5,150 bases of DNA from assembly GCA_005885565.1 (NCBI GenBank), contig VAXK01000005.1, forward strand, positions 1 through 5,150, written 5' to 3'. The notes beneath the pieces were generated by a model, which ran no database searches, was not told the origin of the DNA, and saw only the letters and a list, made by a program, of their open reading frames with translations. A program made the translations under genes and the position numbers. Source of the DNA: Actinomycetota bacterium. Its GTDB lineage: Bacteria; Actinomycetota; Thermoleophilia; Gaiellales; Gaiellaceae. Positions 1 to 4,940 of this stretch are shown here, one piece after another; the first letter of the stretch is position 1, and each line of letters begins with the position of its first letter.

Positions 1-552
1 CGGGATCGAGTTGAAGGCGAGGAACGCTTCGAGCGCGTCGAGGTCGACCTCGCCGCGTGGCAGCGCGCGGAGCTCCGAGGCGAATGCGAGCTCGCCGTCG
101 ACATGGCGGTACAGGAGCGGCTTGATCCCGAACCGGTCGCGCGCGAGCACGAGCCGTCCCGCCCCGCGCCCGTCCCAGATCGCGACCGCGAACATCCCGC
201 GCAGCCGGCGCGCGAAGTCGTCGCCGTGCTCCTCGTACAGGTGAACGAGCACCTCGGTGTCGCAGCGGGTGCGGAAGCGATGACCGGCCGCCTCGAGCTC
301 TCGCCGCAGCTCCCCGTGGTTGTAGATCTCCCCGTTCTGGACGACGTGGACGGTGCCGTCCTCGTTCGCGATCGGCTGGTCGCCGCCCTCGAGGTCGATG
401 ATCGAGAGCCGGCGGGCCGCGAGGCCGACACCGCCCTCGACGAACGACCCGTCGGAGTCGGGGCCGCGGTGGACAAGCGTGGCGCTCATCTCCGCGAGCC
501 GCGCGGGGTCGACGGCGCCGCGAGAGGACGCGATTCCGCAGATCCCGCACAC
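1..552 (-). CDS. asnB: Asparagine synthetase (glutamine-hydrolysing), N-terminal part, cut by left window edge
   Basis: This is the first 184 residues of an AsnB-type enzyme, which hydrolyses glutamine in an N-terminal class II amidotransferase domain and passes the ammonia to a C-terminal ATP-dependent synthetase domain acting on aspartate; the second domain lies outside the window. The frame opens with M-C-G-I-C-G-I, so Cys2 is the exposed nucleophile once Met is removed; this fixes the GTG at 550-552 as start. Family motifs follow in order: HRGPD (residues 28-32), RLSIID (48-53), NGEIYNH (73-79), and a later RDRFGIKPL segment. The gene diverges from the antiporter gene 19 bases away. A -10-like TAGAGT lies 8 bases upstream of the GTG and no Shine-Dalgarno fits, so a leaderless message is likely. 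AsnB paralogues also occur in polysaccharide clusters, so the physiological acceptor need not be free aspartate. Family assignment is firm; the exact role is not. Confidence 0.93.
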   Translation of the reverse strand, partial: MCGICGIASSRGAVDPARLAEMSATLVHRGPDSDGSFVEGGVGLAARRLSIIDLEGGDQPIANEDGTVHVVQNGEIYNHGELRRELEAAGHRFRTRCDTEVLVHLYEEHGDDFARRLRGMFAVAIWDGRGAGRLVLARDRFGIKPLLYRHVDGELAFASELRALPRGEVDLDALEAFLAFNSIP

Positions 553-559
553 GGGGTCT

Positions 560-566
560 TACTCTA
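560..566. promoter_or_regulatory. Overlapping divergent -10 elements for asnB and the antiporter
   Basis: On the plus strand TACTCT (560-565) ends 6 bases before the antiporter GTG at 572. On the minus strand TAGAGT (566-561) ends 8 bases before the asnB GTG at 552. Both match TAnnnT and share five base pairs, within a region holding the perfect palindrome CTCTAGAG (562-569). Neither has a recognisable -35. The placement predicts leaderless transcripts in both directions and mutually exclusive polymerase binding. This is inference from spacing only. Confidence 0.5.
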
Positions 567-571
567 GAGAG

Positions 572-2161
572 GTGGCGTTCAGCAGCCACGACGAGCTCAT
601 CCTGCTCGGGCTCCTCGCCGCCGTCGCGACGCTGATGGCGCTCGCGCCGACGCTGCGCATCCCGTACCCGATCCTCCTCGTCGCCGGCGGTCTCGCGCTC
701 GGCTTCATCCCGGGCGTCCCGAGGCTCGTGCTCCCGCCGGACCTCGTGCTCGTCGGGGTGCTGCCTCCGCTCCTCTACTCGGCCGGCTTCTTCACCTCGT
801 TGCGCGACTTCCGCGTGAACGCGCAGCCGATCTCGCTGCTCGCGACCGGGCTCGTCGCGACGACGATGGCCGCGGTCGCGGTCGTCGCCCACCGGGCCGT
901 CGGGCTCGGTTGGGCGCCCGCCTTCGTGCTCGGGGCGGTCGTGGCGCCGACCGACCCGATCGCGGCGACCGCGATCGCGAGCCGGCTCGGTGTTCCGCGC
1001 CGCGTCGTGACCATCGTCGAAGGCGAGAGCCTCGTGAACGACGCGACCGCGCTCGTCCTCTACCGCGCCGCCGTCGTCGCCGCCGTCGCGGGAACGTTCT
1101 CGTTCGGCGACGCCGCGCTTCGGCTCGTCGTCAGCGTGGCCGGCGGGGTCGCCGTCGGGCTGGCGGTCGGCTGGCTCGTCGCGCTCGTCCGGGTCCGGCT
1201 CGACAACATCCCCGCGGAGATCGCGATCTCGATCCTGACGGGCTACCTCGCGTACATTCCCGCGAGCGCGCTGCACGTCTCCGGCGTGCTGGCGGCGGTC
1301 ACCGTCGGGGTCTACCTCGGCTGGCGCGCGCCCGAGCTCTCGACCCCGGCGATGCGGATGCAGGGGAACGCCGTCTGGGAGACGCTCGTCTTCCTCGTGA
1401 ACGCGCTCCTCTTCACGCTCGTCGGGCTCCAGCTGCGGCCGATCCTCGACGCGCTCTCGGGGCACTCGACGTCGAGCCTGATCGGAGACGCCGTCCTCGT
1501 GACCGCGACGGTCATCGCCGTCCGACTCGTGTGGATCTTCCCGCACACCCTCCTGGCGCGCTTGCTCTTCCCCAGCCTGCGCGCGCGTGACACGACCGTG
1601 CCCTGGGGAGAGGCGATCGTGATCGGCTGGACGGGGATGCGCGGCGCCGTGTCGCTCGCCGCGGCGCTCGCGGTGCCCCTGAGCACCGACTCAGGCGCGG
1701 CCTTCCCTTCGCGCGAGCTCATCGTCTTTCTCGCCTTCTGCGTCATCCTCGGCACGCTCGTCGTGCAAGGCCTGACCCTGCCCGGTGTGATCCGGTTGAC
1801 GGGGCTCGAGGAGGACACGGCACCGGCGCGCGAGGAGGCGAAGGCGCGACTTCGCGCGGCCGACGCGGCGCTCGAGCGGCTCGAGGAGCTCCGGGAGGAG
1901 GACTGGGTCCGCGAGGAGACGGCCGACCGGATGCGCGGTCTGTACAACTTCCGCCGCAACCGGTTCGCGGCGCGCTTCGACGACGGCGACGACGGCGCGA
2001 TCGAGCAGCAGTCCGTCGCCTACCAGCGCCTGCGCCGCGAGCTGCTGGAGGCCGAGCGCGCCGCCGTCGTCGAGCTCCGCCGCATCGGCCGGATCAACGA
2101 CGACGTGATGTACCGCGTCTTCCGCGACCTCGACCTGGAGGATTCGCGGTTAGAGGTGTAG
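572..2161 (+). CDS. CPA1-family Na+/H+ antiporter
   Basis: This is a 529-residue inner-membrane cation/proton exchanger that probably extrudes Na+ (or K+) in exchange for H+ for pH and salt homeostasis. The first roughly 400 residues are a run of hydrophobic helices. Signature residues include PTDP (126-129), the EGESLVNDATALV stretch with N156-D157 as the transmembrane ion-binding pair, and GWTGMRGAV with R357 late in the membrane domain. The last roughly 125 residues form a charged, probably coiled cytoplasmic tail ending in a LDLED motif, as in the bacterial a_CPA1 subfamily; total length is normal for that group. GTG at 572 is chosen because it gives a short N-terminus directly before the first helix and sits 6 bases after a TACTCT box. 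An upstream extension in the same frame would run into asnB on the other strand. The 3' end overlaps the sugar transferase gene by 12 bases. The ion specificity cannot be read from the sequence. Confidence 0.93.
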   Translation: MAFSSHDELILLGLLAAVATLMALAPTLRIPYPILLVAGGLALGFIPGVPRLVLPPDLVLVGVLPPLLYSAGFFTSLRDFRVNAQPISLLATGLVATTMAAVAVVAHRAVGLGWAPAFVLGAVVAPTDPIAATAIASRLGVPRRVVTIVEGESLVNDATALVLYRAAVVAAVAGTFSFGDAALRLVVSVAGGVAVGLAVGWLVALVRVRLDNIPAEIAISILTGYLAYIPASALHVSGVLAAVTVGVYLGWRAPELSTPAMRMQGNAVWETLVFLVNALLFTLVGLQLRPILDALSGHSTSSLIGDAVLVTATVIAVRLVWIFPHTLLARLLFPSLRARDTTVPWGEAIVIGWTGMRGAVSLAAALAVPLSTDSGAAFPSRELIVFLAFCVILGTLVVQGLTLPGVIRLTGLEEDTAPAREEAKARLRAADAALERLEELREEDWVREETADRMRGLYNFRRNRFAARFDDGDDGAIEQQSVAYQRLRRELLEAERAAVVELRRIGRINDDVMYRVFRDLDLEDSRLEV

Positions 2162-2803
2162 TGACTGGCGGAGGACCCGCCAGCCGGTGGCCGCGAGCGT
2201 GCGCAGGTAGAGGCGCACCGAGCGGTCGGCGATCCATTCCAGGTCGTGCGCGAGCTTCTCGGCCATCGAGGTCTCGTAGCCGCGGCGCATCTGGGCGAAG
2301 CCGGTGAGCCCCGGCCGCACGACGAGCCGCTGCCAGTACGCGGGGAGGTCGAGCGCGAGCTCCTCGAAGAAGCGTGGCCGGATCGGACGCGGCCCGACGA
2401 GGCTCATGTCCCCGCGAAGCACGTTCCAGAGCTGTGGGAGCTCGTCGAGCTGCGCGGCGCGCAGCCACCCGCCGACCCGCGTCGTCTCCGCGCGCGTCCG
2501 GGCGACGAGCTCCGGCCCGAGGTACGGCCCGAGCCGTTCCTCCGCGCCGCGCCGCAACGTCCGGAGCTTGAGCATCGTGAAGACGCGGCCGCCGAGCCCG
2601 ACGCGCTCGCCGCGGTAGAAGAGCGGCGGGCCGCTCGTCGCGAGCACGAGCGTCGCGATCACCAGCGTCAGCGGCAGCGAGAGCAGCAGGAAGAGCCCGG
2701 CGAAGAGGACGTCGAGAGTGCGGAGCGCGACGTCGACCCTCCGGTCGACCGAGCTCTCTCGCGCGAGCCTCGAGTAGCGCTCCGCGATCGATTCGCTCAC
2801 CAC
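2150..2803 (-). CDS. Membrane sugar transferase (initiating phosphoglycosyl transferase)
   Basis: This is a 217-residue protein of the bacterial sugar transferase family (PF02397, WcaJ/WbaP/PglC type). Such enzymes move a sugar-1-phosphate from a UDP-sugar onto undecaprenyl phosphate at the inner membrane and so start assembly of a surface polysaccharide or glycan. After a polar N-terminus, residues 29-56 form one hydrophobic re-entrant helix containing the family's LP turn (43-44). Then come GPPLFYRGERVGLGGRVF (58-75), K-L-R-T (79-82), the catalytic Asp-Glu dyad D120-E121 in LDELPQLWNV, GDMSLVGPRP (131-140) and RPGLTGFAQ (163-171). There is no extra N-terminal membrane domain, so it is the short monotopic form. 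GTG codons at 2803 and 2800 are both possible starts; a weak GAGG upstream slightly favours 2800. It converges on the antiporter. The sugar substrate is unknown. The family call is secure; membership in a polysaccharide locus is inferred. Confidence 0.92.
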   Translation of the reverse strand: MVSESIAERYSRLARESSVDRRVDVALRTLDVLFAGLFLLLSLPLTLVIATLVLATSGPPLFYRGERVGLGGRVFTMLKLRTLRRGAEERLGPYLGPELVARTRAETTRVGGWLRAAQLDELPQLWNVLRGDMSLVGPRPIRPRFFEELALDLPAYWQRLVVRPGLTGFAQMRRGYETSMAEKLAHDLEWIADRSVRLYLRTLAATGWRVLRQSLHL

Positions 2804-2813
2804 GGTCCTCGCC

Positions 2814-2819
2814 AGTCTA
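2814..2819 (-). promoter_or_regulatory. Candidate -10 element for the sugar transferase gene
   Basis: TAGACT on the minus strand matches TAnnnT and ends 10 bases before the GTG at 2803. This spacing predicts a leader of only a few bases. A poor -35 match (TCGAAG, 2842-2837) lies 17 bases further upstream. The element faces the hicA-like gene's promoter across about 50 bases. Confidence 0.4.
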
Positions 2820-2871
2820 AGCCCCGTTGGGTGTCACTTCGAGACATCTGGCGCAGGCCCCGGATCGAACC

Positions 2872-2877
2872 TACGAT
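2872..2877 (+). promoter_or_regulatory. Candidate -10 element for the hicA-like gene
   Basis: TACGAT matches TAnnnT and ends 6 bases before GTG 2884, which predicts a leaderless transcript starting at or next to the start codon. No good -35 is visible. The same position supports GTG 2884 over any start further upstream, because those would lie before the promoter. Confidence 0.42.
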
Positions 2878-2883
2878 CGCGAG

Positions 2884-3105
2884 GTGCCCCGCCGCGTCCT
2901 GAAGGAAGATGGGTGGACGCAGGCGAAGGATGGCAAGCACAACGTCAAGATGACGAAGCCCGGACGGCGCCCGATCACGCTTCCGCACCACGGCGGAAAG
3001 GACTACGGCAAGGGCTTGTGGGCTGCCATCCTTCGGGAGGCCGGGTTGAGTCGTGGAGCGCTTCGGGTCGACGAGATGAAGGTGCTAGTTCCTCCCGCCG
3101 AATGA
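2884..3105 (+). CDS. HicA-like mRNA-interferase toxin, without a HicB partner
   Basis: This 73-residue protein resembles HicA (YcfA) toxins, small double-stranded-RNA-binding-fold proteins that cut mRNA and are normally neutralised by HicB. Visible family traits are an N-terminal helix leading to D-G-W (9-11), the GxH motif G17-K18-H19 where His is the catalytic residue (usually GSH), a basic strand ending in TLPHH (32-36), and the C-terminal helix GLWAAILREAGL (44-55), a variant of the usual GTLxxILKQAGL. GTG 2884 gives the normal HicA N-terminus and length; a longer reading from TTG 2827 would add unrelated residues and precede the predicted promoter. No HicB-like gene lies on either side: the sugar transferase diverges upstream, and the transposase begins 82 bases downstream. 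It could be an orphan toxin, a degenerate remnant, or a pair whose antitoxin was displaced. Family call is probable; toxin activity is not shown. Confidence 0.72.
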   Translation: MPRRVLKEDGWTQAKDGKHNVKMTKPGRRPITLPHHGGKDYGKGLWAAILREAGLSRGALRVDEMKVLVPPAE

Positions 3106-3115
3106 CGCCGCACGG

Positions 3116-3128
3116 TCTACCGCGTAGA
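3116..3128. repeat. Short inverted repeat downstream of the hicA-like gene
   Basis: TCTAC and GTAGA form a 5-bp stem around a 3-base loop, 10 bases after the hicA-like stop codon. There is no following T-run, so it is a poor terminator candidate. It could equally be a small operator or chance. The rest of the gap between hicA and the transposase holds only the transposase promoter. Confidence 0.2.
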
Positions 3129-3152
3129 TAAGCTCGGCTCGGGATTAGATAC

Positions 3153-3181
3153 TTGACGAACCCACTCTGGCGTGAGAGAAT
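3153..3181 (+). promoter_or_regulatory. Promoter of the IS1595-family transposase
   Basis: TTGACG (3153-3158, five of six consensus bases) is followed after 17 bases by GAGAAT (3176-3181, four of six). The ATG of the transposase begins 6 bases later, so the message is probably leaderless. There is no Shine-Dalgarno before the ATG. Confidence 0.5.
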
Positions 3182-3187
3182 ACCTGC

Positions 3188-4124
3188 ATGGAAGACCTTT
3201 CAATGGGCGTCTACGACGAGCGTTTCACCGATCCGCTCAAGGCGGCGGACTACCTAGAGTCGATCCGCTGGCCTGACGGGCCGGTTTGTCCGCACTGTGG
3301 CGAGCGTGAGCGGAAGCACTACAAGCTGCCGAACAAGACGCGTCGCCTGTGGAAGTGCGCGGCTTGCCGCAAGCAGTTCACCGTCACCGTCGGGACGATC
3401 TTCGAGCGGTCGCACATTCCGCTGAACAAGTGGCTACTCGCCTTCTATTTGCTCTGTAGCTCGAAGAAGGGGATGAGCGCGCATCAGCTTCACCGGATGC
3501 TTGGCGTGACGTACAAGACGGCCTGGTTCATGGCGCATCGGATTCGCTACGCGATGGAGCAGCCGCCCTTTCAGGCGCGCCTTACGGGCACGGTAGAAGC
3601 GGACGGGCAAGCCGCGCCGCTCGAACCGCCGCCCGGTGCAGTCGCTTGACCCGTACGCGCCGAAGCGGCCAAAGAAGACCGGGCGCGGCACCGACAAGAC
3701 CCCGGTTGTGGTTCTCGTTCAGCGAGGCGGGCACGCGCGCTCGTTCCGTATGGCGACCGTGACCGGCGACGAGCTACAAGGCGTCATACGTCGCAACGTC
3801 GCTCGCGAGGCACGGATTCACACGGACGCCTACCCGTCCTATAAGGGCTTAGCGGCTGAGTTCGCCGCCCATGAGACGGTGAACCACCAGGACGAGTACG
3901 TCCGTGGCGACGTTCACACGAACACGGCCGAGAATTTCTTCTCGATCCTCAAGCGCGGCATCGACGGCACCTATCACCACGTCTCTGAGGCGCACCTGCC
4001 GCGCTACCTCGCGGAGTTCGACTTCCGCTATAACAACCGATCCGGCCACGGCGTCAGCGACGCGGAGCGGACGCGGCGTGCCCTAGCCGGGGCAGAAGGG
4101 AAGCGGCTGACGTTCTCTATGTAG
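3188..4124 (+). mobile_element. IS1595-family insertion sequence, ends not resolved
   Basis: The element is recognised from its transposase. The limits given are those of the transposase gene only, because terminal inverted repeats and the expected 8-base target duplication could not be identified by eye. A 7-base inverted match, CCCACTC (3161-3167) and GAGTGGG (4140-4146), flanks the gene, but the outside bases are not duplicated and the match does not extend. The true right end may lie beyond the small ORF at 4138-4311 if that is a passenger. Confidence 0.6.
3188..4124 (+). pseudogene. IS1595-family transposase, frameshifted by a deletion
   Basis: Two frames together encode one IS1595/ISXO2-type transposase. 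The first (from ATG 3188) has a zinc ribbon with C34-C37 and C57-C60, a helix-turn-helix-like region (about 95-120) and the sequence GTVEAD ending in the first catalytic Asp, D139 (3602-3604). One base later the reading must jump to another frame at 3606, giving GKPRRSN and then the rest of the RNase H-like domain. That part holds the second Asp in HTDAYPSYKG (codon 3825-3827), HTNTAENFFSILKRG (N 3921-3923, E 3930-3932, K 3951-3953) and FDFRYNNR. Relatives read EADETY(I/V)GGK here, so about five residues minus one base, 14 nucleotides, are missing. Restoring them gives roughly 316 residues, a normal family length. Without the shift the protein ends at 3649 after a nonsense tail. Programmed frameshifting is unlikely because conserved residues are absent. 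The family call is secure. Confidence 0.88.
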
Positions 4125-4137
4125 ATGCAAGCGCCCC

Positions 4138-4311
4138 ATGAGTGGGACAAAGAAAAAGCCGCCGCCGAAGCGCGACGGGCCGCTAAAGGTCGAGCTCCCG
4201 TTCGAGAACGCCGTGCGCGCAGCTCTCGAGACTCCGCCGCCCGCAGAGACAAAGACAGGGCGAGGCGTCAGAAAGAAGGGCGACGCTGAATCGCGCGCAT
4301 CAGGGTCGTAA
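4138..4311 (+). CDS. Small Lys/Pro-rich hypothetical protein, possible IS companion
   Basis: This is a 57-residue reading frame that starts 13 bases after the transposase stop. It encodes a basic N-terminus (MSGTKKKPPPKRDG), a short amphipathic core (LPFENAVRAALETPPP, residues 20-35) and a charged, probably disordered tail. G or C fills about 72% of its third codon positions, against about 56% for the competing overlapping frame 4125-4289, which favours this one. No Shine-Dalgarno is evident; it could be translated by coupling to the transposase message. From memory, small proteins with a similar hydrophobic-core-plus-PPP pattern sit near transposases and other mobile genes, but I cannot name a family. 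Its 3' end overlaps the converging gene at 4268-4618 by 44 bases. It may be a passenger of the IS or not a gene at all. Confidence 0.42.
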   Translation: MSGTKKKPPPKRDGPLKVELPFENAVRAALETPPPAETKTGRGVRKKGDAESRASGS

Positions 4312-4618
4312 CGAGATCATCGCCCCATGCCTCCCAGCCTTCGATGATTCCCGGTTCATCCCCGGACGGTTCTTGCGCGATTCGGAAGAGAACGATGATC
4401 GGCGGCAGGTGTTGAAGACCGGGAGCGTTCTTGGCCTTCATGTACCACCATTCGGTCGGCTCGTCGTAAACAGGATGCGAGATTTTGCGTGGGCCTTTTA
4501 CAAGCTCGTCTTCGAGGTCCCACTGAATGAGGTCCCATTCCGGATGGTCCGGATGCTTGAAGTCGGGCACCTGGACCCATTTCCAGCGCGGCGGATTATT
4601 CTTGCCCCTCCCGGCCAT
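4268..4618 (-). CDS. Hypothetical protein, tryptophan-rich, 116 residues
   Basis: I do not recognise this protein. It is soluble-looking and acidic in the middle, with eight tryptophans in 116 residues (12, 14, 28, 33, 57, 58, 95, 98), often near Pro, Asp or Glu, as in HPEWDLIQWDLEDEL (25-39) and PTEWWYMKAKN (54-64). A single hydrophobic strand, LPPIIVLFRIA (71-81), follows. There is no signal peptide or membrane helix. The pattern suggests a compact beta-rich domain, which is inference. ATG 4618 is preceded at 6 bases by TAGGCT, a TAnnnT -10 box, supporting that start and a leaderless message. It lies 36 bases downstream of the HTH gene on the same strand, so the two may also be co-transcribed. 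Base composition is lower in G+C than the left part of the window, consistent with acquired DNA. Confidence 0.7.
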   Translation of the reverse strand: MAGRGKNNPPRWKWVQVPDFKHPDHPEWDLIQWDLEDELVKGPRKISHPVYDEPTEWWYMKAKNAPGLQHLPPIIVLFRIAQEPSGDEPGIIEGWEAWGDDLVTTLMRAIQRRPSF

Positions 4619-4624
4619 GTGGAC

Positions 4625-4630
4625 AGCCTA
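4625..4630 (-). promoter_or_regulatory. Candidate -10 element for the Trp-rich protein gene
   Basis: TAGGCT on the minus strand ends 6 bases before ATG 4618. No good -35 is seen at 16-18 bases upstream. A 14-base palindrome (4664-4677) is centred about 52 bases upstream of the ATG. Confidence 0.38.
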
Positions 4631-4654
4631 CGACCCTTACCAGACGTGTCCTGC

Positions 4655-4876
4655 TTAGGTGAACCGCTCATGAGCGGCTTGGCGAGTTATCTCGAATGCG
4701 TCCGCGATCTCTTGCCACGTCGCACCCTGCGCACGCGCATCCTCGACTAGCGAGAACTCGAATGCGCGCAGCGAAACGCGAAGAGATTCCAGCGCGCGTA
4801 GGCGTTCCAAGGGCGGTGCCTGGGGGTTCGACAGGTCCACCCAATGCTTTTGCATCTTCGCTGCGACGATCAGCAC
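4655..4876 (-). CDS. Small helix-turn-helix DNA-binding protein
   Basis: This is a 73-residue protein made of an N-terminal helical segment (about 22-44, LERLRALESLRVSLRAFEF) followed by a helix-turn-helix unit at 45-72. That unit includes DARAQGATWQEIADAFEITR (46-65), and the recognition helix carries the T-R-Q-A-A-H-E-R-F pattern common in short actinobacterial HTH proteins. No enzymatic or ligand-binding domain is present, so it is probably a small transcription regulator or a DNA-binding adaptor; the target is unknown. The GTG at 4876 fits a strong upstream promoter whose predicted start point is within 1-3 bases of it. The ATG at codon 8 (4855-4853) is the alternative. It precedes the Trp-rich gene by 36 bases on the same strand. 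The HTH call is good; regulation of its neighbour is inference. Confidence 0.78.
   Translation of the reverse strand: MLIVAAKMQKHWVDLSNPQAPPLERLRALESLRVSLRAFEFSLVEDARAQGATWQEIADAFEITRQAAHERFT
4664..4677. repeat. 14-bp perfect palindrome at the 3' end of the HTH gene
   Basis: CCGCTCATGAGCGG is its own reverse complement. It overlaps codons for A-A-H-E-R near the end of the HTH protein and lies about 34 bases upstream of the -10 box of the following gene. It could be an operator for that gene or for autoregulation, but the encoded residues are typical of the HTH family, so it may be a by-product of coding. Confidence 0.35.
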
Positions 4877-4885
4877 TATGCGGCG

Positions 4886-4914
4886 ACGCTATCCGCAAAC
4901 CTCGGCCTTGTCAA
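4886..4914 (-). promoter_or_regulatory. Near-consensus promoter of the HTH gene
   Basis: On the minus strand TTGACA (4914-4909, a perfect -35) is followed after exactly 17 bases by TAGCGT (4891-4886, TAnnnT). The predicted transcription start is A4879 or A4877, only one to three bases before GTG 4876. This is the best promoter in the window and implies strong, essentially leaderless expression unless repressed. Confidence 0.68.
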
Positions 4915-4940
4915 GCTTGGACGGCTGCCTGACAGATGCG

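Noticed and set aside
566..571. AGAGAG just before GTG 572 as a Shine-Dalgarno sequence for the antiporter.
   Set aside because: It touches the start codon with no spacer, so it cannot pair with 16S rRNA in a useful position; a leaderless start fits better.
910..1590. Long open frame of 226 codons inside the antiporter gene on the same strand.
   Set aside because: Its product is an Arg-rich, low-complexity sequence typical of an out-of-frame reading of GC-rich DNA, and the antiporter frame is unambiguous.
1312..1959. 215-codon open frame on the minus strand inside the antiporter gene.
   Set aside because: The product is Ser/Arg-rich and motif-free, an antisense shadow of the transporter.
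2849..2880. A tRNA-3'-end-like stretch on the minus strand (GGTTCGATCC followed by GGGGCCTGCGCCA) that could be an integrase attachment site.
   Set aside because: From the TTC of the T-loop to CCA there are 21 bases instead of the required 23, and the bases before the loop do not pair with those after it. No D-arm, anticodon arm or integrase gene is present.
2246..2902. 218-codon open frame on the plus strand opposite the sugar transferase.
   Set aside because: The product is dominated by Arg, Glu, Pro and Ala with no motif; the opposite strand carries a complete, motif-rich sugar transferase.
3161..4146. CCCACTC (3161-3167) and GAGTGGG (4140-4146) as terminal inverted repeats of the IS.
   Set aside because: The match is only 7 bases, does not extend outward, and the adjacent 8-base flanks (TTGACGAA and ACAAAGAA) are not duplicates. 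It could be part of longer degenerate ends but cannot be supported.
4125..4289. 54-codon frame starting at the ATG right after the transposase stop.
   Set aside because: It overlaps the 4138-4311 frame, has lower third-position G+C (about 56%), and encodes an Arg/Ala/Lys repeat-like sequence without a hydrophobic core.
4373..4750. 125-codon plus-strand frame overlapping the Trp-rich and HTH genes.
   Set aside because: It spans two opposite-strand genes and their intergenic gap, has no family motif, and the HTH frame on the other strand is clearly protein-like.
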